In this document: positions 17,512-27,082 of the stretch, in pieces
Position numbering within the stretch: the stretch's first letter is position 1
Layout: the number at the start of each line of letters is the position of its first letter
Assembly (NCBI GenBank): GCA_030611885.1
Contig: JAUWOY010000001.1
Location: 124,001-188,000 of the forward strand
DNA: 64,000 bases
From: Chloroflexota bacterium
GTDB taxonomy: Bacteria; Chloroflexota; Anaerolineae; VGOG01
Reading direction: 5' to 3'
Position numbers and translations under genes: made by a program
Notes under the pieces: model-generated
What the model saw: only the letters and a program-made list of their open reading frames with translations
Database searches by the model: none
Told to the model about the DNA's origin: nothing

Positions 17512-20229
17512 ATGCAACAGGTGGGGTTTTTTGGTTTAAGGAGAGGAACGAAAGAAAGCGATATCACCAAAGTAGAAGTCCCTTTTGACGGATCGGTAGA
17601 AGATCTGCGGCGTTACGTTCTACGCTTCTGCAAAGAGCTCTACAACTGGCCTGACACGATTGCCCTGAGCGGTGGCCTTGACAGGACTGAAGAGGGCTTG
17701 AGACTCCAGATCGTAGAACGACGGCCTGCAACAGATGATGAGCGGCGCGCATATGGAATACCCGACAGTGTCGAGAATGCGATGACAGACGGCGAAGTCG
17801 TTGGGTCAATTGAGATTGTACGAATTAACCCCCATCGTGCAAACTTGATCTGCAAGTCGGTGAGTGCTGATTGTCAGCGGTTCATGGATGCATTGGTGCA
17901 AAAGATAGAGACGCAAAAGCTCAACGCTGGCGATGTGTTTCGCAGGGGACCAATGGCCAGCGACAGGCAAGCTGAGCCGCAGGCGGACAGTGGCGCGGTG
18001 AATGAGCCACAGATCGTCGTCACAGAGGCGCTTACACTTGATACAACTCTAGAGGCATTTGAGCAATGGCTGCGTAGCTACCAGCGGAGCCGACACCCAT
18101 CACGTGAGCCTAGTGCCTGGCATACCGATGGCAGTGGTGGACTCCGTATATACTATCATGCACCTCCTGATCGTCGCATTTGTTTTAAGGCAACAATCCC
18201 TGAAGCAGGGAAGATGACAATCACCAAAATGACCTACCCGCGCCACTGGAAAGACTACTTCGAGGAGTTGATAGAGGCGGTTCGCCGACAATGGCTATCC
18301 GCTTCTTTGCCGCAGGCGGACGGTGGCGCGGAGGTACTGAGAATCAGAGCAACGCCAGCGGAGCTGCGCGACTTCATCAAGTGGCACTGGCATGGAATAA
18401 GTGGTGGCTACGACCTGGAGCTAAAGGACTGTCTGTCACCCGTGAACTTGCCCGTAGCAGACCTCATAAGAGAATACCACTTTAGTTGGCGGTATTCGGT
18501 GATATTTCCATACCTCCCCCACGCCACGGCTCGCTTCCCTCAAGGCTACCCCTTCAGTTGGAACTTCTTCGTTTATGGCAAACGAGCAACCTTCGGCGAG
18601 ATTGATGTGACAATCGAGGCTTACTGTGCAGTAGAACTCGTTGACCGCCCGAAGGCGGAAGACGACCCAGGTGTTGCTGGCTATATCCGCAACCTATCGG
18701 ACGCAATCCAAAAGCAGTTCGCAAAGCGGCGGCTGAAAGATGAACACCCTGAAATGTCTCATATACCAAACTGGTTCCTTCTAAGGGAATGCGGAGAAAA
18801 ACTGACAAGGGAAGGCAAGTCGCCTTTTACGAGAAAGCAGCTCATAGATTGTGTGCACGAGAAGCACCCAGAGAGGAAGGAGAGCGCGCTGCATCCTATG
18901 ATACAGGGCATGACGGTTAATGCAAGAGGCGGTGCTCCGGGTGGGATTGGCAAGAACATGTTCTATAGAGTGAGTCGGGGACAATATGTACTTTACGATC
19001 CCAAAAAGCATGGCCAAATCACCAAAGGGGAGACAATCAAGCCTTCAGGGGCTTATAAGAACGGCGAAAGAGAAAAAATGGACTGGGATGTCTTCATCAG
19101 CCACGCCTGGGAAGATAAAGAATCGTTCGCTCGCCCTCTGGCTAAGGCACTAGAAGCAAAGGGTCTCCGCGTCTGGTTCGATGAGTTCACACTGCGTGTG
19201 GGTGACAGGCTTCGACGTTCAATCGATTACGGGCTAGCCAAGTCCCGGTATGGTGTTGTCATCCTGAGCCCACACTTCTTCGGGAAGGAATGGCCCCAGA
19301 AGGAACTCGACGGGCTTGTGGCACGGGAAACCGCGGGCGATAAAGTAGTTCTTCCTGTCTGGCACAATATCAGTGTTGATCAGATCAGAGAGTATTCACC
19401 CACCCTGGCAGATCGGATAGCGGTATCATCAGACCGCGGCCTGGAACACGTCGTTTCAGAATTGCTCAAAGTTCTTCAGCCCTTCAAGCTCTTCGAGCCA
19501 GAGATGATTCTCATACCCGCTGGCGAGTTCCTCATGGGCAGTGATCCTAGCGTGGACGAAGACGCGCGGCCTGATGAGCAACCTCAACACACTGTGTACC
19601 TGCCCGACTACCACCTGGCCAAGACGCCAGTGACCAATGCCCAGTACGCTGCTTTTGTGCGGGCTACCGGCCACCGGCTGCCGGAGCATTGGAGGCTAAT
19701 AGGCGGGCAACCACCAAGAGGCAAAGAGAATCATCCTGTGGTGTACGTCTCCAGGGATGACGTTATAGCCTACTGCCGCTGGTTATCAGAGGTCACCGGG
19801 AAGTCCTATCGCTTGCCCAGCGAAGCCGAATGGGAAAAGGCCGCCAGGGGAACAGACGGACGCATCTACCCCTGGGGCAACCAGTGGGACCCGAACCGGT
19901 GCAACAGCGAAGAAGGCGGCGTAGGTGATACCACGCCGGTGGGTGCTTACCCCGAAGGAGCCAGCCCCTACGGAGTGCTGGACATGGCTGGCAATGTGGA
20001 GGAGCGGCCACGGAGCTTCTGGAGGGATTATCCCTACGATCCGGACGATGGACGCGAGGATCTGGAAGGCCCCGGGGGGGTCACGCGTAGCGGGTCGTGG
20101 AATAGCAAGCGGGCCAGCAACCGCTGCGCTTTCCGCATCCCGAGCATTGCACTCGGCGAGGGTAGGTCCCGCAACGTTGGGGCCCGCCACCTCGGGTTTC
20201 GAGTGGCGGCTTCCCCCGGCTCTCCTTAA
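17512..20229 (+). CDS. TIR domain / FGE-sulfatase (formylglycine-generating-enzyme-like) multidomain protein
   Basis: DWDVFISHAWEDKESFARPLAKALEAKGLRVWFDEFTL (TIR); MILIPAGEFLMGSDP...LPSEAEWEKAARG...YPWGN...GVLDMAGNVEE...RSGSWN...GFRVA (FGE-sulfatase). Confidence 0.9.
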   Translation: MQQVGFFGLRRGTKESDITKVEVPFDGSVEDLRRYVLRFCKELYNWPDTIALSGGLDRTEEGLRLQIVERRPATDDERRAYGIPDSVENAMTDGEVVGSIEIVRINPHRANLICKSVSADCQRFMDALVQKIETQKLNAGDVFRRGPMASDRQAEPQADSGAVNEPQIVVTEALTLDTTLEAFEQWLRSYQRSRHPSREPSAWHTDGSGGLRIYYHAPPDRRICFKATIPEAGKMTITKMTYPRHWKDYFEELIEAVRRQWLSASLPQADGGAEVLRIRATPAELRDFIKWHWHGISGGYDLELKDCLSPVNLPVADLIREYHFSWRYSVIFPYLPHATARFPQGYPFSWNFFVYGKRATFGEIDVTIEAYCAVELVDRPKAEDDPGVAGYIRNLSDAIQKQFAKRRLKDEHPEMSHIPNWFLLRECGEKLTREGKSPFTRKQLIDCVHEKHPERKESALHPMIQGMTVNARGGAPGGIGKNMFYRVSRGQYVLYDPKKHGQITKGETIKPSGAYKNGEREKMDWDVFISHAWEDKESFARPLAKALEAKGLRVWFDEFTLRVGDRLRRSIDYGLAKSRYGVVILSPHFFGKEWPQKELDGLVARETAGDKVVLPVWHNISVDQIREYSPTLADRIAVSSDRGLEHVVSELLKVLQPFKLFEPEMILIPAGEFLMGSDPSVDEDARPDEQPQHTVYLPDYHLAKTPVTNAQYAAFVRATGHRLPEHWRLIGGQPPRGKENHPVVYVSRDDVIAYCRWLSEVTGKSYRLPSEAEWEKAARGTDGRIYPWGNQWDPNRCNSEEGGVGDTTPVGAYPEGASPYGVLDMAGNVEERPRSFWRDYPYDPDDGREDLEGPGGVTRSGSWNSKRASNRCAFRIPSIALGEGRSRNVGARHLGFRVAASPGSP

Positions 20230-20300
20230 GGGGTTGATTTCTGGTTTCTGAAGCGCGAGCGGAGCGAGCGCCCCTTTAATCCGCGCGAAGCGCGGTCGCC
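20085..20300 (+). other. Candidate DGR variable region plus downstream hairpin region
   Basis: RSGSWNSKRASNRCAFRIPSIALGEGRSRNVGARHLGFRVA with replacements at positions usually Asn; followed by ccgcgc-gaa-gcgcgg hairpin (20281-20295). Confidence 0.45.
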
Positions 20301-20390
20301 GGTGGCGGCTGTAGGCCTCCGGTGAAGCCAAATGGCCAAAACAGACGGAAACTCTTTACCGTCCTGCACTAAAGACTGACAACCCTAACC

Positions 20391-20603
20391 ATGAAAAACA
20401 CAACCAACGACCTTCCCCTAAAACTCCAAGCCTTCGCCCAACTCTTGGACGCCCAGCCTCCCGAAGTCCAACAGGTGTCCCAGTTCCTGCTAGCCACCGC
20501 CATGCACGAGGCTGGCAAGTTTGAGCTTCTGAACATTGCAGAGGTTGACGGTCGGTGGCACTACACATTCAGCGGTGCAGGCGAGGTACTCAGCGTGGTG
20601 TAG
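20391..20603 (+). CDS. Small hypothetical protein
   Basis: 70 aa ORF; part of it re-occurs at 22408-22447. Confidence 0.5.
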   Translation: MKNTTNDLPLKLQAFAQLLDAQPPEVQQVSQFLLATAMHEAGKFELLNIAEVDGRWHYTFSGAGEVLSVV

Positions 20604-20664
20604 ACAGAGATGAGCAAGGAGATGGAGAGAAGCGTGAGAGAAATAGAGATGAAAAGGTGGTGAA

Positions 20665-22362
20665 ATGGACCAGCAAGAGGCTATAGCATGGGTCGAGACG
20701 GTTCAAACGGGACGCTTCGAAGGCTCAGAAGTCGAAGCGAAAGCAGCACGTCACGGTCTGCCCAGCCGCCTCTACGAGACCCTATCTGCCTTCGCCAATC
20801 ACACCGGCGGCGGGGTGGTCATTCTGGGTCTTGACGAGGCGCGGTGCTTTGCTGCTTTAGGCGTGGGCGACCCTCAACAGACGCTGGCCGAATTGAGTGA
20901 CCAGGCTTCGCGGATGGAGCCACCGCTGCGCCTGACTCCGGCAGTGGTGCAGGTGGAGGGAGAGCCCATAATCGTGTTCGAAGTCCCGGAGTGTGACTAC
21001 CGGCGGAAGCCCTGCCACTATGGCCCAGCCGGAATGAACAGCGGGTCCTACATCCGCGTGGGTAACACTAACCGCCAAATGACCGACTACGAGATCTTCA
21101 CCTACGTCAGTTCTCGGGGACAGCCAACGTATGATCGGGAACCAGTGCGCTCCGCCACAATCGAGGATTTGGATCGGGAGTTACTGGAAGAGTACATAAA
21201 ACAGATCCAACGTGAGAAACCCCGTCTGTGGGAGCGGCTGCGTCTGGGCGAAGAACCCTTTGCCAAGCAACTATGTGCCCTGGACATTGCCACACGCGTC
21301 AACGAGGCTATTCACCCTACACTGGCCGGCCTGCTCGTCTTCGGACTGTGGTCTCAGCGATATTTCCCGGCTTTGACCATCACTTTCGTGCGCTACTACG
21401 GCACCGAGCCCGGCGTGAAAGGGCCACGCGGCGAGCGTTTCCTGGACAACCGCAAGTTCGAAGGACGGCTGGACGAGATGGCAGATGACGCCGTCCAGCG
21501 CGTGGTGGCTAACATGCGCCACGGAACGCTGATCGAGGGCGTCTTTCACCGCACTCTTTTGGAGTATCCGGAAGAGGCGGTGCGTGAGGCCATTGTCAAC
21601 GCCGTGGGCCACCGTGATTACAGCCCTCTGGCCCAGGGCAGTCACGTGCGCGTCGAAATGTACGCCGACCGATTGGCGGTCTTCACCCCCGGTGGGCTAC
21701 ATGGTCCGGTGAACGAAGACAACCTGGAAGAGGAACTCGCCACGCGCAACCAACTCCTGATGCGTTTGCTGGAAGAAACGGGCATCGTGGAGAATCGGGG
21801 TTCCGGCATCCCGATGATGATCACGTCTATGCGGGAGGCCCATCTGGAGCCGCCACAGTTCCGCGATACCCGTGCCTCGTTTCGCGTCATTTTCAAGAAT
21901 CACACTTTGCTCGACCCAGAGACAGTGACCTGGCTCAACCAGTTCGCTGGCTATCCCCTCACTGATGCGCAGCGAATGGCATTGGCCTATTTGCGAGTCA
22001 ATCCCCGCATGACCAATAGCGACTACCGGCGGCTGAACAACACTACTACGGTGGAGGCGACGCGGGGACTGCGTGACCTGGTGGCTCTGAGGTTGATCGA
22101 GATGCACGGTACGCGGCGATGGGCGTATTATACGCTGGCAGTGGAGGCGGGAACAGAGGGCAAGCCTGCAGATCGTCTCGCCCGACTGGTGCTGGAGTAT
22201 GTAAGTGAGCAGGGCTCAATCACTAGCCAGGAATGTCGTGACCTGCTCGGGTGGGAAGAAAAGAAGCGGGGTAAGGCTTACCGACTGCTGAGAAGACTGG
22301 TGCGAGAGGGTAAACTCCGCAAAGAGGGCCGAGGCCGAGGTACACGTTATGCACGCCTATAA
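20665..22362 (+). CDS. AlbA_2 (Schlafen-like)/HATPase_c_4 putative transcriptional regulator
   Basis: EGSEVEAKAARHGLPSRLYETLSAFANHTGGGVVILGLDE; EEAVREAIVNAVGHRDYS; GIVENRGSGIPMMI. Confidence 0.85.
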   Translation: MDQQEAIAWVETVQTGRFEGSEVEAKAARHGLPSRLYETLSAFANHTGGGVVILGLDEARCFAALGVGDPQQTLAELSDQASRMEPPLRLTPAVVQVEGEPIIVFEVPECDYRRKPCHYGPAGMNSGSYIRVGNTNRQMTDYEIFTYVSSRGQPTYDREPVRSATIEDLDRELLEEYIKQIQREKPRLWERLRLGEEPFAKQLCALDIATRVNEAIHPTLAGLLVFGLWSQRYFPALTITFVRYYGTEPGVKGPRGERFLDNRKFEGRLDEMADDAVQRVVANMRHGTLIEGVFHRTLLEYPEEAVREAIVNAVGHRDYSPLAQGSHVRVEMYADRLAVFTPGGLHGPVNEDNLEEELATRNQLLMRLLEETGIVENRGSGIPMMITSMREAHLEPPQFRDTRASFRVIFKNHTLLDPETVTWLNQFAGYPLTDAQRMALAYLRVNPRMTNSDYRRLNNTTTVEATRGLRDLVALRLIEMHGTRRWAYYTLAVEAGTEGKPADRLARLVLEYVSEQGSITSQECRDLLGWEEKKRGKAYRLLRRLVREGKLRKEGRGRGTRYARL

Positions 22363-22403
22363 ACGCAAGCGTGCATAAACCGTGCATATTGTTCTGAATG
22401 AGG

Positions 22404-22515
22404 CCTTCCAGTTCCTGCTAGCCACCGCCGTGCACGAGGCTGGCAAGCGGGTGGAGGTGGGACAGGTAACTCGCTTGGGCCAGGGACGTAGCACTCGTTA
22501 CGCCGCTACTTGATG
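22404..22515 (+). pseudogene. Chimeric fragment: 40-bp copy of the 20391 ORF followed by a tail resembling the 20665 protein C-terminus
   Basis: 22408-22447 equals 20480-20519 with one mismatch; then ...GQGRSTRYAAT* compared with GRGRGTRYARL*. Confidence 0.7.
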
Positions 22516-22654
22516 AGATTACCTTAAGTTTGATGAGATTCATGAGGAGATTCCTACAGCACCACTTCATGGATCAATCAGACCTGGCCTGAAGGAAAAG
22601 CCCTGGTCAGCAAGCTGCAGTGCGACGAAGACCTGAGAAGGAGGACTGAGACCC

Positions 22655-23476
22655 ATGCCAGAACTGCCTGAAATCACCGTCCTGGCCCGTCAGATGAAAA
22701 CGGAACTGGTGGGCAAGACCTTCACCGGCATCGAGGTGCTGCAGCCCAAATGCCTGAATGTGTCGAAAGAGACGTTCGTGGAAGCGTTGACTGGCGCGCG
22801 GCTGCTCGATGTAACTCATCGCGGCAAGTGGCTCTTTGTCGAGACGACCCAGGGCTGGCTGCTGCTGAATCTGGGGATGGGCGGTGACATCCTGCTCACC
22901 ATCCGCGACGCGCTGCCAGAGAAGTACCGCCTGATCTTCGACTTCGACGACGGCACCTGTCTGGCCGTCAACTTCTGGTGGTTCGGCTACGCCCACTTTG
23001 CGGCCGAGCTGACCGACCACTCGCCCACCGCCAGGCTCGGCCCGGACGCCATGAGCCTGACGCTGGATCAGTTCCGGGAACTGCTGCGGGGACGGCGTGG
23101 TGGCGTCAAATCCTTTCTGCTAAACCAGCGCCGCATCGCTGGCATCGGCAACGTCTATGTCCAGGACCCGCTGTTCAAGGCGGGCATCCACCCGCTGCGA
23201 AAAATCAATGCGCTGGATGACGACGAGATAGCTGCCCTGTGGCGGGCGATCCAGGAGACGCTGCAGAAGAGCATTGACCTGGGCGGCAGTGCGTGGGAGC
23301 GCGATCTGCACGGCGAAAAGGGCCGCTGGGACCAAAGCTTCTTTCTGGTCGCCTACCGCGAGGGGCAGCCCTGCCCGGTGTGCGGCACGCCGATTGAAAA
23401 GATCAAGACCGGCAGCACCAGCAGTTTTATTTGCCCCCGATGCCAACCGCTTGATATGGAAACTACCGAAGAATGA
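22655..23476 (+). CDS. mutM: Formamidopyrimidine-DNA glycosylase (Fpg/Nei family)
   Basis: MPELPEITVLARQM, RIAGIGNVYVQDPLFKAGIHP, C-terminal zinc finger CPVCGTPIEKIKTGSTSSFICPRCQ. Confidence 0.95.
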   Translation: MPELPEITVLARQMKTELVGKTFTGIEVLQPKCLNVSKETFVEALTGARLLDVTHRGKWLFVETTQGWLLLNLGMGGDILLTIRDALPEKYRLIFDFDDGTCLAVNFWWFGYAHFAAELTDHSPTARLGPDAMSLTLDQFRELLRGRRGGVKSFLLNQRRIAGIGNVYVQDPLFKAGIHPLRKINALDDDEIAALWRAIQETLQKSIDLGGSAWERDLHGEKGRWDQSFFLVAYREGQPCPVCGTPIEKIKTGSTSSFICPRCQPLDMETTEE

Positions 23477-24111
23477 CGAGTAGCACCGCCACGACTCCTA
23501 CCATCGAGTTCGTCCGCGCCGCCATGCGTGGGCCGCTGCCCAGCCTCGAGGCGCAGATCACCATGGCGCCGCGTCCACGCTCGTTCAGTCCGGCCCCCGG
23601 CGTCGAGCCTCGTCAGGCCGGGGTGCTGCTGCTCTTGTACCCCATCCGTGGCGTGCTCCGCCTGGTGCTCACCGTGCGCACGGCCGACCTGGATCACCAC
23701 AGCGGTCAGATCTCGCTGCCCGGCGGCGGGTGGGAGGAGGGGGATGCTTCGCTCCAGGAGACCGCGCTCCGCGAGGCTCGCGAGGAGATCGGCATCGTCA
23801 CCGATGGGCTGGAGCTTCTCGATTCCCTCACACCCCTCTATATCCAGCCCAGCAACAACGTCGTTCATCCCTTCGTCGCCTACGCACCCCAACGCCCTGA
23901 CTTTTACCCCGATCCCAAAGAAGTGGCCGAGTTGCTGGAGGTCCCCCTGCACCTGCTTTTGAACCCGGCGACGCGGCGCGAGGAGGACTGGACTTGGCGC
24001 GGCGCGCCCTTGCACGTGCCCTTCTACGCCGTGGGCGAGCACAAGGTCTGGGGCGCTACGGCTATCATACTGGCTGAGTTCTTGGCGCTGCTCAACCAAT
24101 CGCCAACCTGA
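23473..24111 (+). CDS. NUDIX hydrolase (CoA pyrophosphatase-like)
   Basis: ISLPGGGWEEGDASLQETALREAREEIGI. Confidence 0.9.
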   Translation: MTSSTATTPTIEFVRAAMRGPLPSLEAQITMAPRPRSFSPAPGVEPRQAGVLLLLYPIRGVLRLVLTVRTADLDHHSGQISLPGGGWEEGDASLQETALREAREEIGIVTDGLELLDSLTPLYIQPSNNVVHPFVAYAPQRPDFYPDPKEVAELLEVPLHLLLNPATRREEDWTWRGAPLHVPFYAVGEHKVWGATAIILAEFLALLNQSPT

Positions 24112-24131
24112 CCTGGCCCAGCGCAGGAATC

Positions 24132-24333
24132 TATACTGAGCGCATTGTAGTTTTGTGAATTTGGGTGATAGCGGAAAGAGTACCACGGATGTGGAAATAC
24201 ACGATGTTCAACCACAAGCTGAGACAAAACGCCCCCTTTTGACCGCCGGAGGTGTGATTATCGTGTATTTCTTTATCCGAGGTACTCTCCCCCCACACAC
24301 GCAATTTCACGCTTTTCAAGTGCGCTGAGTATA
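24132..24333. mobile_element. MITE-like 202-bp element with long imperfect terminal inverted repeats
   Basis: TATACTgAGCGCA...AGTACCaCGGATgtgGAAATACACGAT mirrored by ATCGTGTATTTCtttATCCGaGGTACT...TGCGCTgAGTATA. Confidence 0.7.
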
Positions 24334-24366
24334 ACAATAGTTGTTAGCACAATGGGAGGAGATAAC

Positions 24367-24690
24367 ATGTTCTACGACGATGGCACCTTCAGCTTCCACG
24401 AAGAGATTATGGCCGTGGCCGAGGAGTTCTGTCAGGAGTGGGTGGAGCGCAAGGGGCCGTTTAAGAGCCGACTGGAGGGCGCGTTGGTTTTGAACTTCGC
24501 CTTGTGCACCATCAAGCACGATCTGGAAGACATCCTCGACCAACTGGAATGGCAACCTGTCTTCAAAGGCATTTCCCCCAAAGAGGTCTACGAGCGGGGT
24601 GATTATGGCGCGGCCGAGCCCAAGGGGCTGACGGACAGAGATGTTATCAAGATTGTCGAGAAGTCTCTACGGCGCTTGCGGCGCAACTGA
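24367..24690 (+). CDS. Hypothetical protein
   Basis: MFYDDGTFSFHEEIMAVAEEFCQEWVERKGPFKSRLEGALVLNF; preceded by an aggagat ribosome-binding-site-like sequence. Confidence 0.6.
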   Translation: MFYDDGTFSFHEEIMAVAEEFCQEWVERKGPFKSRLEGALVLNFALCTIKHDLEDILDQLEWQPVFKGISPKEVYERGDYGAAEPKGLTDRDVIKIVEKSLRRLRRN

Positions 24691-24705
24691 GAATCGCTTC
24701 CGCAT

Positions 24706-24945
24706 TTCTCACTCCCCGGCCGGCTCCTTCACCGCCACGACGACAGCCACCAGGGCGATGACCACGCCCACCAGGTTGGCCAGGATGGGGGCCTGGAACC
24801 CGAAGCGGTCGTAGAGCAGGCCGCCGATGTAGGGCGCGGGAAAGCCGATCAGTCCCCGGAAGGCGGAAAGCCGACCCATTGCCTCCCCCAATTGCTCCGT
24901 GGGGACGCTGTTGGCCAGGAGCGCGCGCAGGGCCGGCGCCCAGGT
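24706..24945 (-). pseudogene. MFS transporter C-terminal remnant
   Basis: PTEQLGEAMGRLSAFRGLIGFPAPYIGGLLYDRFGFQAPILANLVGVV with no N-terminal part in frame. Confidence 0.65.
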
Positions 24946-24949
24946 GGTT

Positions 24950-25549
24950 TCACTTTTGCTTAGGCTTTTTCCTCAGCTTCAGGTCAATGCCAGCTTGCGA
25001 GGCCAATCCTTGAATGGACGACCTCATGGCTTTGGCCGTGGCTTTCAGATCCGAAGCATCAACCTGCTTGCTGGTCAGCATCGTCTCCATCTCGCCTATC
25101 GCCTGGCGGATCAAAGCGGGAGGCATCAGGGCGCAGGCCACGCAGTAGAAGCTCATCGAGCGGCCCTCGTTGTAGTTGGCCAGGAGATGCTCCACCAAAA
25201 GCCGCCGCTCCCGCTGCTCTTCCAGGTAGGTCTCCAGCCCGACTTCCCTGATTCTGTTCAGGTTGGGCAGGGCCGGCTTGTGGCTGATGAAGCTGTCCAG
25301 CCCTTCCTCTACGCCCAGCACCCTCAGCAGCCTCTCGCAAGCATATTCGTCGCAATCGGCGCAGGTGAAGAGCCCCCGCTTGGTGACGCAGCAGCGGTAG
25401 ACGCTGCAGTAGGAATGTTGCTCGCCCAGGTGGCAACTGAGGCACCGGCTGGGCGCTTTCGATTGATAGCGGGGGCATAACCCACAGTACAAGCCGCAGA
25501 CGCCGGCCAGATGCTTTTTTTCTAGCATTGTCATGGTCATACCCTCCAA
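24950..25549 (-). CDS. DUF3795-like cysteine-rich protein
   Basis: LAGVCGLYCGLCPRYQSKAPSRCLSCHLGEQHSYCSVYRCCVTKRGLFTCADCDEYACERL. Confidence 0.7.
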   Translation of the reverse strand: MEGMTMTMLEKKHLAGVCGLYCGLCPRYQSKAPSRCLSCHLGEQHSYCSVYRCCVTKRGLFTCADCDEYACERLLRVLGVEEGLDSFISHKPALPNLNRIREVGLETYLEEQRERRLLVEHLLANYNEGRSMSFYCVACALMPPALIRQAIGEMETMLTSKQVDASDLKATAKAMRSSIQGLASQAGIDLKLRKKPKQK

Positions 25550-25581
25550 CCCAGGCCGTGCTTCTCAGCGAGCGTAGAAAG

Positions 25582-25615
25582 AGCCTCCCGCAGGCTCCAC
25601 AGCCTGCGGGAGGCT
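25582..25615 (-). terminator. Strong 15-bp hairpin with 4-nt loop
   Basis: AGCCTCCCGCAGGCT ccac AGCCTGCGGGAGGCT. Confidence 0.7.
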
Positions 25616-25622
25616 TCTCCAT

Positions 25623-25970
25623 TCAGAGGCTCTGCCTGATCCCGTCCAGGGTGGACTTGGCGTCCGGCACGAAGCCGAAGAAGCCCTCTAGCTTTTCGCA
25701 GGCGTAGTCGTCGCAGTGGGCGCAGTTGGCGACGCCTCGCTCCATGCCGCAAGCGCGGATCTCGCAGTCGAACCAGTGGCCGCAGTGCCGCCCGTCTGCG
25801 GTCACGCAGCCGTCACAGATGACGGACTCGACGGTGACGTCGGGCGCGTTGTACTCCTCCCGCCACTGCGTGGCCACCTGCTCCAGCGCGGCGCGGTCGT
25901 CCGCCTGGGTAGCGATGTAGGCAGAGCAGTCGCTGCACACCAGTCCACAGTAAGCGATGATCTTGTCCAT
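25623..25970 (-). CDS. DUF3795-like protein
   Basis: MDKIIAYCGLVCSDCSAYIATQADDRAALEQVATQW...CDGCVTADGRHCGHWFDCEIRACGMERGVANCAHCDDYACEKL. Confidence 0.8.
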   Translation of the reverse strand: MDKIIAYCGLVCSDCSAYIATQADDRAALEQVATQWREEYNAPDVTVESVICDGCVTADGRHCGHWFDCEIRACGMERGVANCAHCDDYACEKLEGFFGFVPDAKSTLDGIRQSL

Positions 25971-26004
25971 TTTGTTCCTCCTTGAAGTTTTTTTTGCGAT
26001 GGCC

Positions 26005-26985
26005 TCAAGCCATCTGTCCAATCCGCTTTTGCACCCGCAGCGCCAGGGAGGTGAGCCAGGGCGAGGGGTGCTTCTTGTCGGCGAAGGCCCAGCCCTTCCA
26101 GGCGCGGTACATCGAGTTGGCGGTGTAGCGGCCCTTCCCGTCCGCCTGCGTGGTGATGGTCTCCACCATTTCCCGGAAGCGGGGGTCGGTGTGGACGAAG
26201 GGAAAGCGGCTGAGCACGTCCACCACGTGCAGGATGTCGTACCAGACGAAGGGGTACTTGAGCTTGCGGAAGTCGGTGCCGATGCCGAACATATAGATTT
26301 TGCGCTCGGTTCGGTGTTCCCAGTGCCAGAGCAGCATCTCGGCGCCGGTGCGCGTGGCGGGGCTGTCGAGAAGTTCCGGTACTTGGGCCGGTGCCTTCAG
26401 CGCGTAGACGTTGGCGACGGGGCAGGGGTCGGCCTTGCGGCCTGGCCCGCGGAACTTGCCCAACTCCGGCGCTACGACGCAGCGCCAGCCGTTTTCGTCC
26501 ACCAGGCCGACCAGGTGCTCCACCGCCCGCTGCACGCGCTCGTCGTCGCCCAGCTCCATGGCCAGCAGGGCGTAGAGCAGCGTCGGCGCGTCGCATAACA
26601 TCCACGCCCAGGCGTCCTGCCCCGTCCCACCGTACCGCTGTGAAATGTTCATCAAGCTCTGAAAAGCTCCCTCAGGCGACTGGTGGGCCAGCACGGCCTC
26701 GACGCCAGTGCGCATCCCGGGATCGTCGGCTCGCACGCCGAAGTCAGCCAGGGTGCTGAACTTGTAGAGGGGGTGTTTGGCGTCGTTGTGCCGCTTGAGG
26801 GGGTAGCCGGGCCAGGTGGCGGCCTCGGCCATGAGTGCCTGCACCTGAGGATGAGCCAGCATCTCGGCGCGGGCGGCCTGCACTTCGGGGTCGTCCTCAG
26901 GCCGGTCGAGTAGGTCTACCAGCGTGCGGTAGCGGGTCCAGGGCTCGTCCGATTCCAGAAGCCATTGAGTCAGATCAGTTGTCAT
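26005..26985 (-). CDS. Hypothetical protein, possibly alpha/alpha-toroid (prenyltransferase-like) fold
   Basis: 326 aa; repeated helical pattern; fold assignment tentative. Confidence 0.6.
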   Translation of the reverse strand: MTTDLTQWLLESDEPWTRYRTLVDLLDRPEDDPEVQAARAEMLAHPQVQALMAEAATWPGYPLKRHNDAKHPLYKFSTLADFGVRADDPGMRTGVEAVLAHQSPEGAFQSLMNISQRYGGTGQDAWAWMLCDAPTLLYALLAMELGDDERVQRAVEHLVGLVDENGWRCVVAPELGKFRGPGRKADPCPVANVYALKAPAQVPELLDSPATRTGAEMLLWHWEHRTERKIYMFGIGTDFRKLKYPFVWYDILHVVDVLSRFPFVHTDPRFREMVETITTQADGKGRYTANSMYRAWKGWAFADKKHPSPWLTSLALRVQKRIGQMA

Positions 26986-26998
26986 AGGGTTCCTCCTC

Positions 26999-27082
26999 CT
27001 GGTTTCAAGTTGCAGGTTTCAGGTTCCAGGCTGGAACTTGAGACCCGGAACCTGAGACCTGAAACCTGAGACCTGAAACCCT
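26999..27082. repeat. 7-bp-period degenerate array (acctgaa/acctgag)
   Basis: ggtttcaagttgcaggtttcaggttcc...gacccggaacctgagacctgaaacctgagacctgaaaccc. Confidence 0.85.

Noticed and set aside
17512-20300. Complete DGR in this window
   Set aside because: No reverse transcriptase, Avd or template repeat could be found among the ORFs; only a candidate target gene is claimed.
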